Positions 54,412 to 62,922 of a stretch of DNA of 64,000 bases are shown here, in pieces (the stretch's first letter is position 1; every line of letters starts with the position of its first letter). The notes beneath the pieces are model-generated. The model had not been told where the DNA came from and made no database searches. It saw nothing but the letters and a program-made list of their open reading frames with translations. Source of the stretch: Ahrensia kielensis DSM 5890 (GTDB lineage: Bacteria > Pseudomonadota > Alphaproteobacteria > Rhizobiales > Rhizobiaceae); contig NZ_KB894528.1 in NCBI RefSeq assembly GCF_000374465.1, forward strand, positions 857,127-921,126, read 5' to 3'. The translations under genes and the position numbers were made by a program.

Positions 54412-55791
54412 TTAGTTTGCTTTCTTCAAATGGTAAGATTTTGGTCTGGTCAAATTGTGGTATCCGATTACGGAAAGCCCGCCGCCGCGACCTGTATCCT
54501 TGCAGCCGGTCCAGCAAAGCGCTGGGTCAAGATAGTCACAACGGTTCATGAATACGGTGCCTGTTTCAATAAGGCGGCCAATTTTCAAAGCACGGTCGAT
54601 ATCTGCTGTCCAAAGCGATGCGGTTAAGCCGTAATCGCTGTCATTCATCAACGCGATCGCTTCTTCATCGTCTTTGACTTTCATGATGCCAACAACAGGA
54701 CCGAAGCTTTCCTCGCGCATCACGCGCATATCATGGTTCACATTGGTCAAGATTTGCGGTGTCAAATAGGCCCCGCCATCATCTTCCGCAAAGGTCTCGA
54801 TATGCGCAATTGCGCCTGCCTCAATGGCTTCAGCAGTTTGCGCCCGAACCTCTTGCGCAAAACGTACATGCGCCATTGGCCCCATCGTGGTTTCTTTATC
54901 TAGCGGATTGCCAAGCTTATAGCCCTTAACAATGGCGACCGCTTTTTCTACGAAAGAATCGTAGAGAGATTCGACCACATAAATGCGTTCAATACCGCAG
55001 CAACATTGACCAGCGTTAAACATTGCGCCGTCAATCAGCGTATCAACAGCACTGTCGAGATCTGCATCTTCCATCACATAGCCTGGGTCTTTGCCTCCAA
55101 GCTCAAGCCCAACGCCGGTAAATGTTCCAGCAGCAGCTTTTTCCATGGCTTTGCCGCCGCCGACAGAACCTGTGAAATTGACAAAGCCAAAGCTGCGCTC
55201 AGCAATAAGCGCCGACGTCGTGTCATGGTCAAGAAACACGTTTTGGAATACGCCTTCAGGAATACCAACAGAATGAAACGCTTTTGCCATGCGTTCGCCC
55301 ACAAGCAGCGTTTGCGTTGCATGTTTAAGCACAACACTATTGCCTGCAATCAAAGCAGGCGCGACCGTGTTAATCGCCGTCATAAAAGGATAATTCCAAG
55401 GCGCAACGACAAGCACAACGCCATGCGGTTCGCGAGCGATCAAACGGCGAAACTGCGCATCATCCGCAATTTCAATATCCGCCAATGCTTCACTGGCAAT
55501 TTTTGCCATATATTTTGCGCGCTCTTCAAAGCCGCCAAATTCGCCGCCATAGCGCACAGGACGGCCCATCTGATGGGCAAGTTCTGGCACGATTTCATCA
55601 TTCATTGCACCAACGGCGGCAACGCCTGCCAGCACCAAATCAATACGCTCTTGCAAGGGACGTTTTGCCCATTCAAGCTGAGCAGCTTTGGCCTTTGCAA
55701 CAGCATCACGCGCTTCAGCACTGCTTAACACCGGACGTTCGGCATAAACCGAACCGTCAATCGGCGAAATACACTTCAATAGTTTTGTCAT
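54412..55791 (-). CDS. NAD-dependent aldehyde dehydrogenase
   Basis: 459 residues. NAD-binding APWNYPFMTAINTVAPALIA, glutamate motif GLELGGKDPGYVMEDADL and catalytic cysteine in FNAGQCCCGIERIYV. Three cysteines in a row at the active site are unusual, though CC pairs occur. The family branch is near gamma-aminobutyraldehyde/betaine-aldehyde-like enzymes acting on gamma-glutamyl substrates. Lies between GS-like and alcohol dehydrogenase genes, gaps of 1 and 3 bp, so all are made together. Confidence 0.88.
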   Translation of the reverse strand: MTKLLKCISPIDGSVYAERPVLSSAEARDAVAKAKAAQLEWAKRPLQERIDLVLAGVAAVGAMNDEIVPELAHQMGRPVRYGGEFGGFEERAKYMAKIASEALADIEIADDAQFRRLIAREPHGVVLVVAPWNYPFMTAINTVAPALIAGNSVVLKHATQTLLVGERMAKAFHSVGIPEGVFQNVFLDHDTTSALIAERSFGFVNFTGSVGGGKAMEKAAAGTFTGVGLELGGKDPGYVMEDADLDSAVDTLIDGAMFNAGQCCCGIERIYVVESLYDSFVEKAVAIVKGYKLGNPLDKETTMGPMAHVRFAQEVRAQTAEAIEAGAIAHIETFAEDDGGAYLTPQILTNVNHDMRVMREESFGPVVGIMKVKDDEEAIALMNDSDYGLTASLWTADIDRALKIGRLIETGTVFMNRCDYLDPALCWTGCKDTGRGGGLSVIGYHNLTRPKSYHLKKAN

Positions 55792-55794
55792 TAT

Positions 55795-57162
55795 TTACGC
55801 TCTTTCAAATCCACGTGCGATTTCATAATCGGTAACGACCCGATCAAATTCTTCCTGCTCCCAAGTCGCTGCGCGCACATAATGATCAACCACATCATCC
55901 CCCATTGCCTCACGCAGCATTTTGGAATTGCGCAGCGTTTCAGCAGAATCACGTAGCGATGTCGGCAGCGTCTTAGCCTTGTTATCTTTATAGATATCGC
56001 CTTTGCTTGGCGGCGCGAGTTCTAACTTGTCTTCCAGACCTTTGATACCAGCGGCAATAATGGCGGCAATCGCCAAGTAAGGGTTGATATCTGAGCCACC
56101 AATACGGCACTCAATACGAACTGCCTTTGAACCAACGCCGCAAAGACGGAACCCTGCCGTGCGATTATCAATCGACCAGATAATTTTTGTTGGCGCAAAC
56201 GTACCAGCAGAAAAGCGCTTATAGGAATTGATATAAGGCGCAAGAAAATAAGTCATGTCAGGCGCATATTTGAGCATGCCGGCAACGTAATGGCGCATGG
56301 TCTGCGACATTGTATGATCGCCATCCTTGTCAAAGAACACAGCCTCGCCGTCCTTCGTCCAAAGCGACATATGCACATGAGAGGATGAACCAACGCGCTC
56401 ATGATGCCATTTGGGCAAAAAGCTTGCTGCATGTCCTTGCTGCCAAGCAATTTCCTTGGTCGCATGTTTAGCGATTGTATGAAATTCGGCGCAATCCATC
56501 GCATCTGAATAGCGAATATTAAGCTCTTCTTGACCAGCCTCAGCCTCGCCCTTCGAGTTCTCGATGGGAATACCAGCATTATAAAGATGATTACGCAGCG
56601 GACGCATAACCACCTCTTCACGCGTGGTCTGCATAATGTTGTAATCTTCATTGTAGCCACTAATTGGCTCTAAATCACGAAATCCGCTTTTGCGAATTTC
56701 CTCAAAACTTTTCTCAAACAAAAAGAACTCAAGCTCCGTCGCCGCTTTGGCTTCAAACCCAAGCTCAGAAAGACGCGCGACTTGCTTCTTCAAAATTGCA
56801 CGCGGCGAATGTGGAACTTCCTTATGTGTGTTGTGATCAAGCACATCACAGAGCACCATCGCCGTTCCTTCAAGCCAAGGCATCGGACGGATCGTCTCAA
56901 GGTCAGGCTGCATGACATAATCGCCATAACCGCTTTCCCAACTGGTCGACGCGTATCCGCTTGGCGTGGCCATTTCCAAATCTGTGGCCAGCAAATAGTT
57001 ACAGCAGTGAGTTTCCTTGTAGGCACTGTCTACAAAGTTTTGCGCGTGAAATCTTTTACCCATCAGGCGGCCTTGCATATCAACAAGACAAACAAGAACT
57101 GTATCAATCTCACCCGATGATACTTTTTGTTTTAGCGCATCAAACGACATCGTACCTGCCAT
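55795..57162 (-). CDS. Glutamine-synthetase-like gamma-glutamyl ligase (PuuA/IpuC/GlnT type)
   Basis: 455 residues. GS fold with TELEFFLFEKSF, the metal-binding GEAEAGQEELNIRYSD, SHVHMSLWTKDG and PTKIIWSIDNRTAGFR. The regulatory adenylylation-site region of GlnA is absent, and length and motifs match ligases that glutamylate amines (putrescine, isopropylamine, ethanolamine). The partner aldehyde and alcohol dehydrogenases indicate a gamma-glutamylated amino-alcohol or amine pathway. Substrate unknown. Confidence 0.85.
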   Translation of the reverse strand: MAGTMSFDALKQKVSSGEIDTVLVCLVDMQGRLMGKRFHAQNFVDSAYKETHCCNYLLATDLEMATPSGYASTSWESGYGDYVMQPDLETIRPMPWLEGTAMVLCDVLDHNTHKEVPHSPRAILKKQVARLSELGFEAKAATELEFFLFEKSFEEIRKSGFRDLEPISGYNEDYNIMQTTREEVVMRPLRNHLYNAGIPIENSKGEAEAGQEELNIRYSDAMDCAEFHTIAKHATKEIAWQQGHAASFLPKWHHERVGSSSHVHMSLWTKDGEAVFFDKDGDHTMSQTMRHYVAGMLKYAPDMTYFLAPYINSYKRFSAGTFAPTKIIWSIDNRTAGFRLCGVGSKAVRIECRIGGSDINPYLAIAAIIAAGIKGLEDKLELAPPSKGDIYKDNKAKTLPTSLRDSAETLRNSKMLREAMGDDVVDHYVRAATWEQEEFDRVVTDYEIARGFERA

Positions 57163-57202
57163 GAAAGTTCTCTTCTCTGTAAGTAACTGTTTTCACATTA
57201 AA

Positions 57203-57225
57203 CCAGCGCCGAAATTCGGCGCTGG
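57203..57225 (-). other. Stem-loop after the TRAP binding-protein gene
   Basis: CCAGCGCCG-AAATT-CGGCGCTGG, nine perfect base pairs, in the 87-bp spacer between the dctP-like gene and the ligase gene; on the minus strand TTTAA follows. Like the hairpin at 19156, it lies directly behind a periplasmic binding-protein gene and may stabilise its message. Confidence 0.7.
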
Positions 57226-57249
57226 CTTTATTCAAGTCCCAGCTAAAGC

Positions 57250-58284
57250 TTAGCTGTAGCGGTATGGACGTCCCGCTTTTTTCATGTCGTTATTATATTT
57301 GCGGAAAATCTCGACAACCTTTGCTTTCGTTGGCGATTCTGCAGCAATTTCATCCCAGAATTTAACAGCTGCATCTTCCACTGTCGCCCATTCCTCATCT
57401 GGAATAGTTGTCAGTTTCAGCTTATCGCCATTCACACGAAGATCGGATTCACCGCCCCAATACCACCACTGACGGTAATAGTGGCTCTGCTCCATACAAA
57501 CAGTCAGAAGTTCTTTCAGATTGTCCGGTAGTTCATTCCAACGGTCCATATTGGCAAAGAAATGGCCAATCCAAGCACCCGAAATGTTGTTGGTCAGGAA
57601 GTAGTTTGTCACATCTGCCCAGCCAACTGTGTAGTCTTCAGTGATGCCAGACCAAGCAATACCGTCAAGCTCACCAGTTTGAACAGCAGTTTCAATATCT
57701 TCCCAAGGAAGCGTTACAGGCACAACACCAAACTGGCTCAAGAAACGGCCAGCTGTTGGGAATGTAAAGATACGCTTGCCTTTAAGATCGGCCAATGAAT
57801 TGATCGGGTCTTTTGTGGCAAAGTGACATGGATCCCATGCACCAGCTGAAATGTGTTTAACGCCAACAGCGGCATATTCTTCATCCCAGATTTCTTTCAA
57901 ACCATACTGGTTAAACAGCACTGGTACATCCAGCGAATAACGGCTGCCGAACGGGAAGTAACCGCCAAAAACAGTAACCTCGGTTGGTGAAGCCATTGAG
58001 TCATCATCAGATTGAACGGCGTCAATTGTGCCACGTTGCAAAGCTTGGAAAAGCTCGCCCGTTGGAACCAATTGGTCGGCATAAAAAAGTTCAATTTCCA
58101 TCTGATCGCCAGCAATTTTGTTGAATGTATCAATCGCTGGTTTGATAACGTGCTCACCCAATGCACTGCCTGCATAAGTTTGCATACGCCATTTGATTTT
58201 TGATTGTGCAATGGCAGGTGTTGCCAATGCAGCGGCTGGTGCAGCCAATGCCGCACCCTTAATAAATTTACGTCTTGTCGTCAT
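57250..58284 (-). CDS. TRAP transporter substrate-binding protein (DctP type)
   Basis: 344 residues from ATG 58284, preceded by GGAGAG; an upstream frame to 58377 is not needed. N-terminal twin-arginine-type signal (TTRRKFIKGAALAAPAAALA) and mature start near SKIKWRMQTYAG. DctP features include GRFLSQFGVVPVTLPWEDI and GELDGIAWSGITEDY. The ligand is unknown; the subgroup often binds keto acids or other carboxylates. Confidence 0.92.
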   Translation of the reverse strand: MTTRRKFIKGAALAAPAAALATPAIAQSKIKWRMQTYAGSALGEHVIKPAIDTFNKIAGDQMEIELFYADQLVPTGELFQALQRGTIDAVQSDDDSMASPTEVTVFGGYFPFGSRYSLDVPVLFNQYGLKEIWDEEYAAVGVKHISAGAWDPCHFATKDPINSLADLKGKRIFTFPTAGRFLSQFGVVPVTLPWEDIETAVQTGELDGIAWSGITEDYTVGWADVTNYFLTNNISGAWIGHFFANMDRWNELPDNLKELLTVCMEQSHYYRQWWYWGGESDLRVNGDKLKLTTIPDEEWATVEDAAVKFWDEIAAESPTKAKVVEIFRKYNNDMKKAGRPYRYS

Positions 58285-58346
58285 GGTACTCTCCTCGGTT
58301 TCAGCTCTATTTAAAAAACAGTTGCCGCCTCTTTGCGAGGTTCTTG

Positions 58347-59669
58347 TTATTTCCCGTATACGTAGTTTGGCAGCCACATCGCGATTTGCGGAAACAGCAT
58401 GACCAAGATCAGAGCGAACAACATCACCAGCACAAATGGCGTGATCGATGCGTAGATATCTTTAAGCGTAATGTCCGGCGGGGCCATGGCCCGCATCAAG
58501 AACAGATTATAGCCGAATGGCGGCGTCATATAAGCGATCTGTGTCGTGATCGTATAAAGCACGCCATACCAGATCAAATCAAAACCAAGCGCATCCACCA
58601 ACGGCACATAAAGCGGTGCAACGATAACCAACATGGCTGTGTCGTCCAAAAACGTGCCCATAATCAGGAATGAAAGCTGCATCAAAATCAAGATCATCCA
58701 TGGGTTAAGCCCAAGCTGTTCTGTGAACAATCCATCGATTGCGTTTACTGCGCCTAAACCGTCAAACACCGCACCAAAGCCAAGTGCTGCCAGAATAATC
58801 CACATGAACATGCAAGAGATCGCAAGCGTTTGGCGCACGGACACTTCAAACACGGCACGCGTCATACGCTTCTTTACAACAGCCGCAAGAAACGCTGTTG
58901 CAGCACCAACGGCAGAGCTTTCCACCAGCGATGTCCACCCATTAACGAACGGCACCATCATCGCTGCAAATATGAACAAAGGAAGCAGTCCTGCGCGCAG
59001 CAGTTTGAATTTTTCACTGCGTGAAATATCGCGGTCCGCTTCCGGAAGCGCAGGCCCAAGCTCTGGCTGAATACGGCAACGAATATAGATGTAGATCATG
59101 AACATTGCGGCCATCATCAAGCCAGGCAAAATGCCAGCAAGCCAAAGCTGACCAACCGGCTGACGCGCAATCATTGCATACAGCACCAGAACCACCGATG
59201 GCGGCACAAGAATACCGAGCGATGATCCAGCCTGAATAACACCTGTCACCATGCGCTTATCGTAGCCACGCTTGATAAGTTCAGGCAGCGCAACGGTCGC
59301 GCCAATTGCCATACCAGCAACAGAAAGGCCGTTCATCGCTGAAATCAAAACCATCAAGCCAATTGTGCCGATAGCCAGTCCGCCGCGTACCGGTCCCATC
59401 CAGACATGAAACATTTTGTACAAATCGTCGGCAATCTTTGATTCCGACAGCACATAGCCCATGAAAATGAACATAGGCAGCGTCAAGAGCGGATACCATT
59501 TCATCACTTTCATTGCCGATGAGAATGGAATATCTGAGCCGCCAACGCCCCACAGTGCAATCGCTGCAATCGCACCAATGGCACCGATTGCGCCAAACAC
59601 ACGCTGGCCTGTAAACAGCATCAGCATCATGGAGGAAAACATGAAGATGGCGATCATCTCTTGTGACAT
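58347..59669 (-). CDS. TRAP transporter large permease (DctM)
   Basis: 440 residues, about 12 membrane segments. Family markers: PLLTLPMFIFMGYVLSESKI, GIMVPPS-type loop here as LGILVPPSVVLVLYAMIA, and GTFLDDTAMLVIVAPLYVPL. It makes the ion-coupled import step. Its start overlaps the DctQ stop by one base. Confidence 0.93.
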   Translation of the reverse strand: MSQEMIAIFMFSSMMLMLFTGQRVFGAIGAIGAIAAIALWGVGGSDIPFSSAMKVMKWYPLLTLPMFIFMGYVLSESKIADDLYKMFHVWMGPVRGGLAIGTIGLMVLISAMNGLSVAGMAIGATVALPELIKRGYDKRMVTGVIQAGSSLGILVPPSVVLVLYAMIARQPVGQLWLAGILPGLMMAAMFMIYIYIRCRIQPELGPALPEADRDISRSEKFKLLRAGLLPLFIFAAMMVPFVNGWTSLVESSAVGAATAFLAAVVKKRMTRAVFEVSVRQTLAISCMFMWIILAALGFGAVFDGLGAVNAIDGLFTEQLGLNPWMILILMQLSFLIMGTFLDDTAMLVIVAPLYVPLVDALGFDLIWYGVLYTITTQIAYMTPPFGYNLFLMRAMAPPDITLKDIYASITPFVLVMLFALILVMLFPQIAMWLPNYVYGK

Positions 59670-60235
59670 TAAACGGTGCCGCCTTTAATTCGAATGAGGT
59701 CTTTCAAAAGTTCGGATATGGCTTGAAGCAGCATAAGGAAGAATCCGAAACACATGATGAGTTTGATCGGCCAAATTACAGGACGCCATGCCGTCGCGCT
59801 ATGCTCTAGGCGCCCTATTTCTTCTGCACCTGTGAGCAAGCCCCAATAAAACTGGAACGGCACATTTTTATAATGCCCAAGCGAATAGGCCATTGAGCCA
59901 AGCGCGCCATAAAGCAGAACACCAAGATAGAAGATCAACATCAACACCGTAATCGCATCAATCTGTGCTTTTCGATGATCACTCCACTCGCCATAGAAGA
60001 GATCCATGCGTACATTAGCACCGATCTGGATCGAATATGGTCCACCCAAAATGTAGTAAGTGACCATCGCAAATTGCGCCATCTCCAATGTCCAAAGCGA
60101 TGGATTAAAGAAGGTTTTGGAAATCGAAGACCAAAGCAAAATTCCGCCCATGACAAAAATGCCGTACATCATCACGCGCCCGATGCGATAATTCATGGCA
60201 TCAACACTGCGGATATAGGTACGGGCAAAACTCAT
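59669..60235 (-). CDS. TRAP transporter small permease (DctQ)
   Basis: 188 residues with four membrane segments (VMMYGIFVMGGILLWSSIS, then FAMVTYYILGGPYSIQIGANV, ITVLMLIFYLGVLLYGALG and LIMCFGFFLMLLQAISELL). The IQIGANVRMDLFY motif is characteristic of DctQ. ATGA overlap with the amidohydrolase gene upstream, and one-base overlap with dctM downstream. Confidence 0.92.
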   Translation of the reverse strand: MSFARTYIRSVDAMNYRIGRVMMYGIFVMGGILLWSSISKTFFNPSLWTLEMAQFAMVTYYILGGPYSIQIGANVRMDLFYGEWSDHRKAQIDAITVLMLIFYLGVLLYGALGSMAYSLGHYKNVPFQFYWGLLTGAEEIGRLEHSATAWRPVIWPIKLIMCFGFFLMLLQAISELLKDLIRIKGGTV

Positions 60236-61008
60236 GAGGTCACCTGCTTAGCCTGATTTATTTGTGTGACGCTTCCAAGGGCATCGCTAAACAATCCAGC
60301 GAGCATATCGGCAGCAGCTTCACAATCTGCATCTGTCGCGATCAAATCATTTCGAATTTCAATCATCACATTAAGCAAGCCACGCCCCAAACCATGCTCA
60401 ACAAGCGTATGCATAACACCGTCCTGCGCGCCGTAGGGTTGGTTTCGCTCAACTTTCATTGAAGTATGTTTAGACGCATGCATTAAAATTGTATCTGCAA
60501 AACGTGAATCCGCATCGTGCAAAATACCAATTTCCACCGCCCTAGCCTGCCCTTTATAAACAGGTGTAAAGCTATGAATTGTAACAAGCGCAATATCAGC
60601 GCCATGCTTATCAAGTTCAGATTTTAGCGCCGCCTCGAAGGGAAGATAAAATTGATCGACACGCGCTTTAATGTCCTCTGCAGTCAAATTTAGATTGCCC
60701 GGAACATCAAAAACTTCACTGCGCGATGGCACAGCATCAATGGCTTCAGGCGGCCGGTTACAATCATAAAGCAAACGAGAGGCCACACCAAGAACGGCAG
60801 GAGCATTGAGCTTTTCGCTTAAAAACCGCGTGACCATTGCAGCACCGGGATCCCAAGCAATATGGCTTTGGCGCAAATCTTCCGGCAGTCCGAGATTGTC
60901 ATAATCATCAGGAATAAAATTCGACGCGTGCTCGCATACAAATAGGAATGGTGACTGATGACCACTTCTTAAAATTTCAATCTGCGGTGTTTGCTGCGTC
61001 TGCGACAA
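60232..61008 (-). CDS. N-formylglutamate amidohydrolase-family protein
   Basis: 258 residues. FGase/HutG2 fold: FLFVCEHASNFIPDDYDNLG, SHIAWDPGAAMVTRFLSEKL and SRLLYDCNRPPEAIDAVPS with the metal ligands (His, Glu, His), plus LVTIHSFTPVYKG. Histidine-utilisation genes are absent. As first gene of the gamma-glutamyl operon it may hydrolyse a gamma-glutamyl or N-acyl amide; the substrate is inferred, the fold is secure. Confidence 0.85.
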   Translation of the reverse strand: MSQTQQTPQIEILRSGHQSPFLFVCEHASNFIPDDYDNLGLPEDLRQSHIAWDPGAAMVTRFLSEKLNAPAVLGVASRLLYDCNRPPEAIDAVPSRSEVFDVPGNLNLTAEDIKARVDQFYLPFEAALKSELDKHGADIALVTIHSFTPVYKGQARAVEIGILHDADSRFADTILMHASKHTSMKVERNQPYGAQDGVMHTLVEHGLGRGLLNVMIEIRNDLIATDADCEAAADMLAGLFSDALGSVTQINQAKQVTS

Positions 61009-61143
61009 GTAAAAAATCCTCTGTCAAAAACCCCGTTCTGTAAAATCCTCTTCAATTGAGTTGGGCTTGTCAAGATTTATTCTATTTTCTTTTTTGCTTT
61101 GATACTTTAAATCTTGTTTTCAACGAAGGGGTGAAACTGTCCG

Positions 61144-62004
61144 ATGAAATCAATTGCCGAACGTTTGCAGGATAAGACAGATCAACTCACCCGCGCCGAA
61201 CGGCAGCTCGCCCAAACCATTATGCAAAATTATCCAGCGTCAGGATTAGGCACGATTACAACACTGGCAAGCGCCGCTGAGGTTTCAACGCCAACAGTCG
61301 CACGATTGGTGCAAAAGATTGGTTTTACGGGCTTTCCCGACTTTCAAGCGCATCTGCATAAAGAGCTGAATGAGAAAATATCCGGCCCGATTGCCAAGCG
61401 TGAAGGCTGGGCAAACAACGCGCCGAACGAGCACATAATAAACCGTTTCACCGATGCCGTTATCGACAATATCAAACATTCATTGGCCGACATTGACACC
61501 GAACTTTTTGACCAAGCCTGTCAAAAACTGAGCGATGTAGACCGACGAATTTTTGTTGTGGGTGGGCGAATTACGCGCACACTTGCAGATTATTTCTTTC
61601 TGCACATGCAAGTTATCCGCAATAATGTAACGCACATTAGCTCAAGTTCGAATGCATGGCCGCATTATCTGATTGACGTGACTGAAGGTGATATTGTCGT
61701 TATTTTCGACATTCGCCGCTATGAAAACAGCACATTAAAATTAGCTGAAATGGTGCGTGAAAAAGGCGCTGAAATAATACTCTTTACCGACCAATGGAAG
61801 TCCCCCATCAGCAATTACGCCAGCCACAGCTTTAGCAGCAGAATAGCCGTTCCGTCTGCATGGGACTCCAATGTAACCTGCATGCTTTTAGCTGAAATTG
61901 TGATCGCCGAAGTACAAGAGCATCACTGGGACACGACAAAAGAACGCATGCAGGATTTAGAAAACATGTTTGACCGCACGCGCTTTTTTAGAAAATTTTC
62001 GTAG
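61144..62004 (+). CDS. RpiR-family regulator
   Basis: 286 residues. N-terminal RpiR helix-turn-helix (LTRAERQLAQTIMQNYP, LASAAEVSTPTVARLVQKI) and C-terminal SIS domain (RRIFVVGGRITRTLADYFF, GDIVVIFDIRRYENSTLKL). Start ATG 61144 follows AAGGGG. Divergent from the FGase-TRAP-ligase operon across 135 bp, so it probably controls that operon. Members near amine or TRAP genes usually respond to an intermediate. Confidence 0.9.
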   Translation: MKSIAERLQDKTDQLTRAERQLAQTIMQNYPASGLGTITTLASAAEVSTPTVARLVQKIGFTGFPDFQAHLHKELNEKISGPIAKREGWANNAPNEHIINRFTDAVIDNIKHSLADIDTELFDQACQKLSDVDRRIFVVGGRITRTLADYFFLHMQVIRNNVTHISSSSNAWPHYLIDVTEGDIVVIFDIRRYENSTLKLAEMVREKGAEIILFTDQWKSPISNYASHSFSSRIAVPSAWDSNVTCMLLAEIVIAEVQEHHWDTTKERMQDLENMFDRTRFFRKFS

Positions 62005-62021
62005 CTTAATCAACGTTTTAA

Positions 62022-62783
62022 TCAGCAAATAAGCTGCCCGCCATTGATTTCAAAAACTTGGCCCGTCACATATCCAGACAAGCGCTCACTGGCAAAGAAG
62101 ACATAGGCAGGCGCGCAATCATCCGCAGTCCCTAATCTGCGAAGCGGAATAGCATTTCTCGTCTTTTCCAACTTTTCTTTCGTCGAATAACGCTCATGAA
62201 AGTCCGTCGCAATTGTGCCAGGTGAAACGGCATTAACCCGAATACCATCTGGCGCAAGTTCAGTTGCAAGCGCCTTTGTATAAGTCGCAACAAAGGCTTT
62301 CGTTGAACTGTAGATGGACGACCCTGCGCTACCGCCAGTGGTAGCAGAAATCGAAACTGTGTTGATAATTGACGCACTATGAGACGTTTTCAATAACGGT
62401 ATCAATCCGCTTGTGATCCGCACAACAGAAGTCTGATTAAGCGCCACAAGCTTATCATATTGCTCCATCGTCAATGCGTCCGCAGCAAAACGCCCTAGCA
62501 TTGTGCCCGCATTATTAATCAGCACATCCACACCTGATGTCTTTGATTTTACAAAATCAACGAAATCAACGCATGTTTGACCTTCGGATAAGTCACCCTC
62601 AAATATCGCATCAGCGATACCATCCAATGATGAAGCTGTCCCCGCGCGTCCGCTATGAGCAATCAACTTTGCCCCGCACTCAACAATAGCCTGCGCAACT
62701 GCCAAGCCTATGCCGCGCCCAGCGCCAGTTAAAACAACTGTCTTACCAGCCAATAAATCCTTATCGAAACCGAATTTTGTCAT
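62022..62783 (-). CDS. Short-chain dehydrogenase/reductase
   Basis: 253 residues. Classical SDR: cofactor motif TGAGRGIGLAVAQ, NNAG in VLINNAGTMLG, catalytic serine in NTVSISATTGG, YSSTK active site and IRVNAVSPGTIATDF. NAD(P)-dependent; substrate unknown. The AGGAG ribosome site stands six bases before ATG. Convergent with RpiR; 139 bp downstream of the ABC binding-protein gene but behind its terminator. Confidence 0.9.
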   Translation of the reverse strand: MTKFGFDKDLLAGKTVVLTGAGRGIGLAVAQAIVECGAKLIAHSGRAGTASSLDGIADAIFEGDLSEGQTCVDFVDFVKSKTSGVDVLINNAGTMLGRFAADALTMEQYDKLVALNQTSVVRITSGLIPLLKTSHSASIINTVSISATTGGSAGSSIYSSTKAFVATYTKALATELAPDGIRVNAVSPGTIATDFHERYSTKEKLEKTRNAIPLRRLGTADDCAPAYVFFASERLSGYVTGQVFEINGGQLIC

Positions 62784-62800
62784 GTCGCAGCTCCTAATTT

Positions 62801-62819
62801 GAGGAACTTTTCGTTCCTC
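62801..62819. other. Hairpin upstream of the short-chain dehydrogenase
   Basis: GAGGAAC pairs with GTTCCTC. It lies 18 bp upstream of the SDR start codon on the minus strand, just before its ribosome-binding site, within its leader. Confidence 0.4.
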
Positions 62820-62847
62820 CTACACAATCATAAAACCAATTAAATAA

Positions 62848-62871
62848 GGAGCCAAAACATGTTTTGGCCCC
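62848..62871 (-). terminator. Terminator of the ABC binding-protein gene
   Basis: On the minus strand GGGGCCAAAAC-AT-GTTTTGGCTCC is followed by TTATTTAATT. Located about 50 bp after the stop codon of the gene at 62923. Confidence 0.7.
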
Positions 62872-62922
62872 TCTTTTAGCGCGCGGCAATGGCTGCGTGC
62901 ATATCAATTAAAAGCGTTCAGC

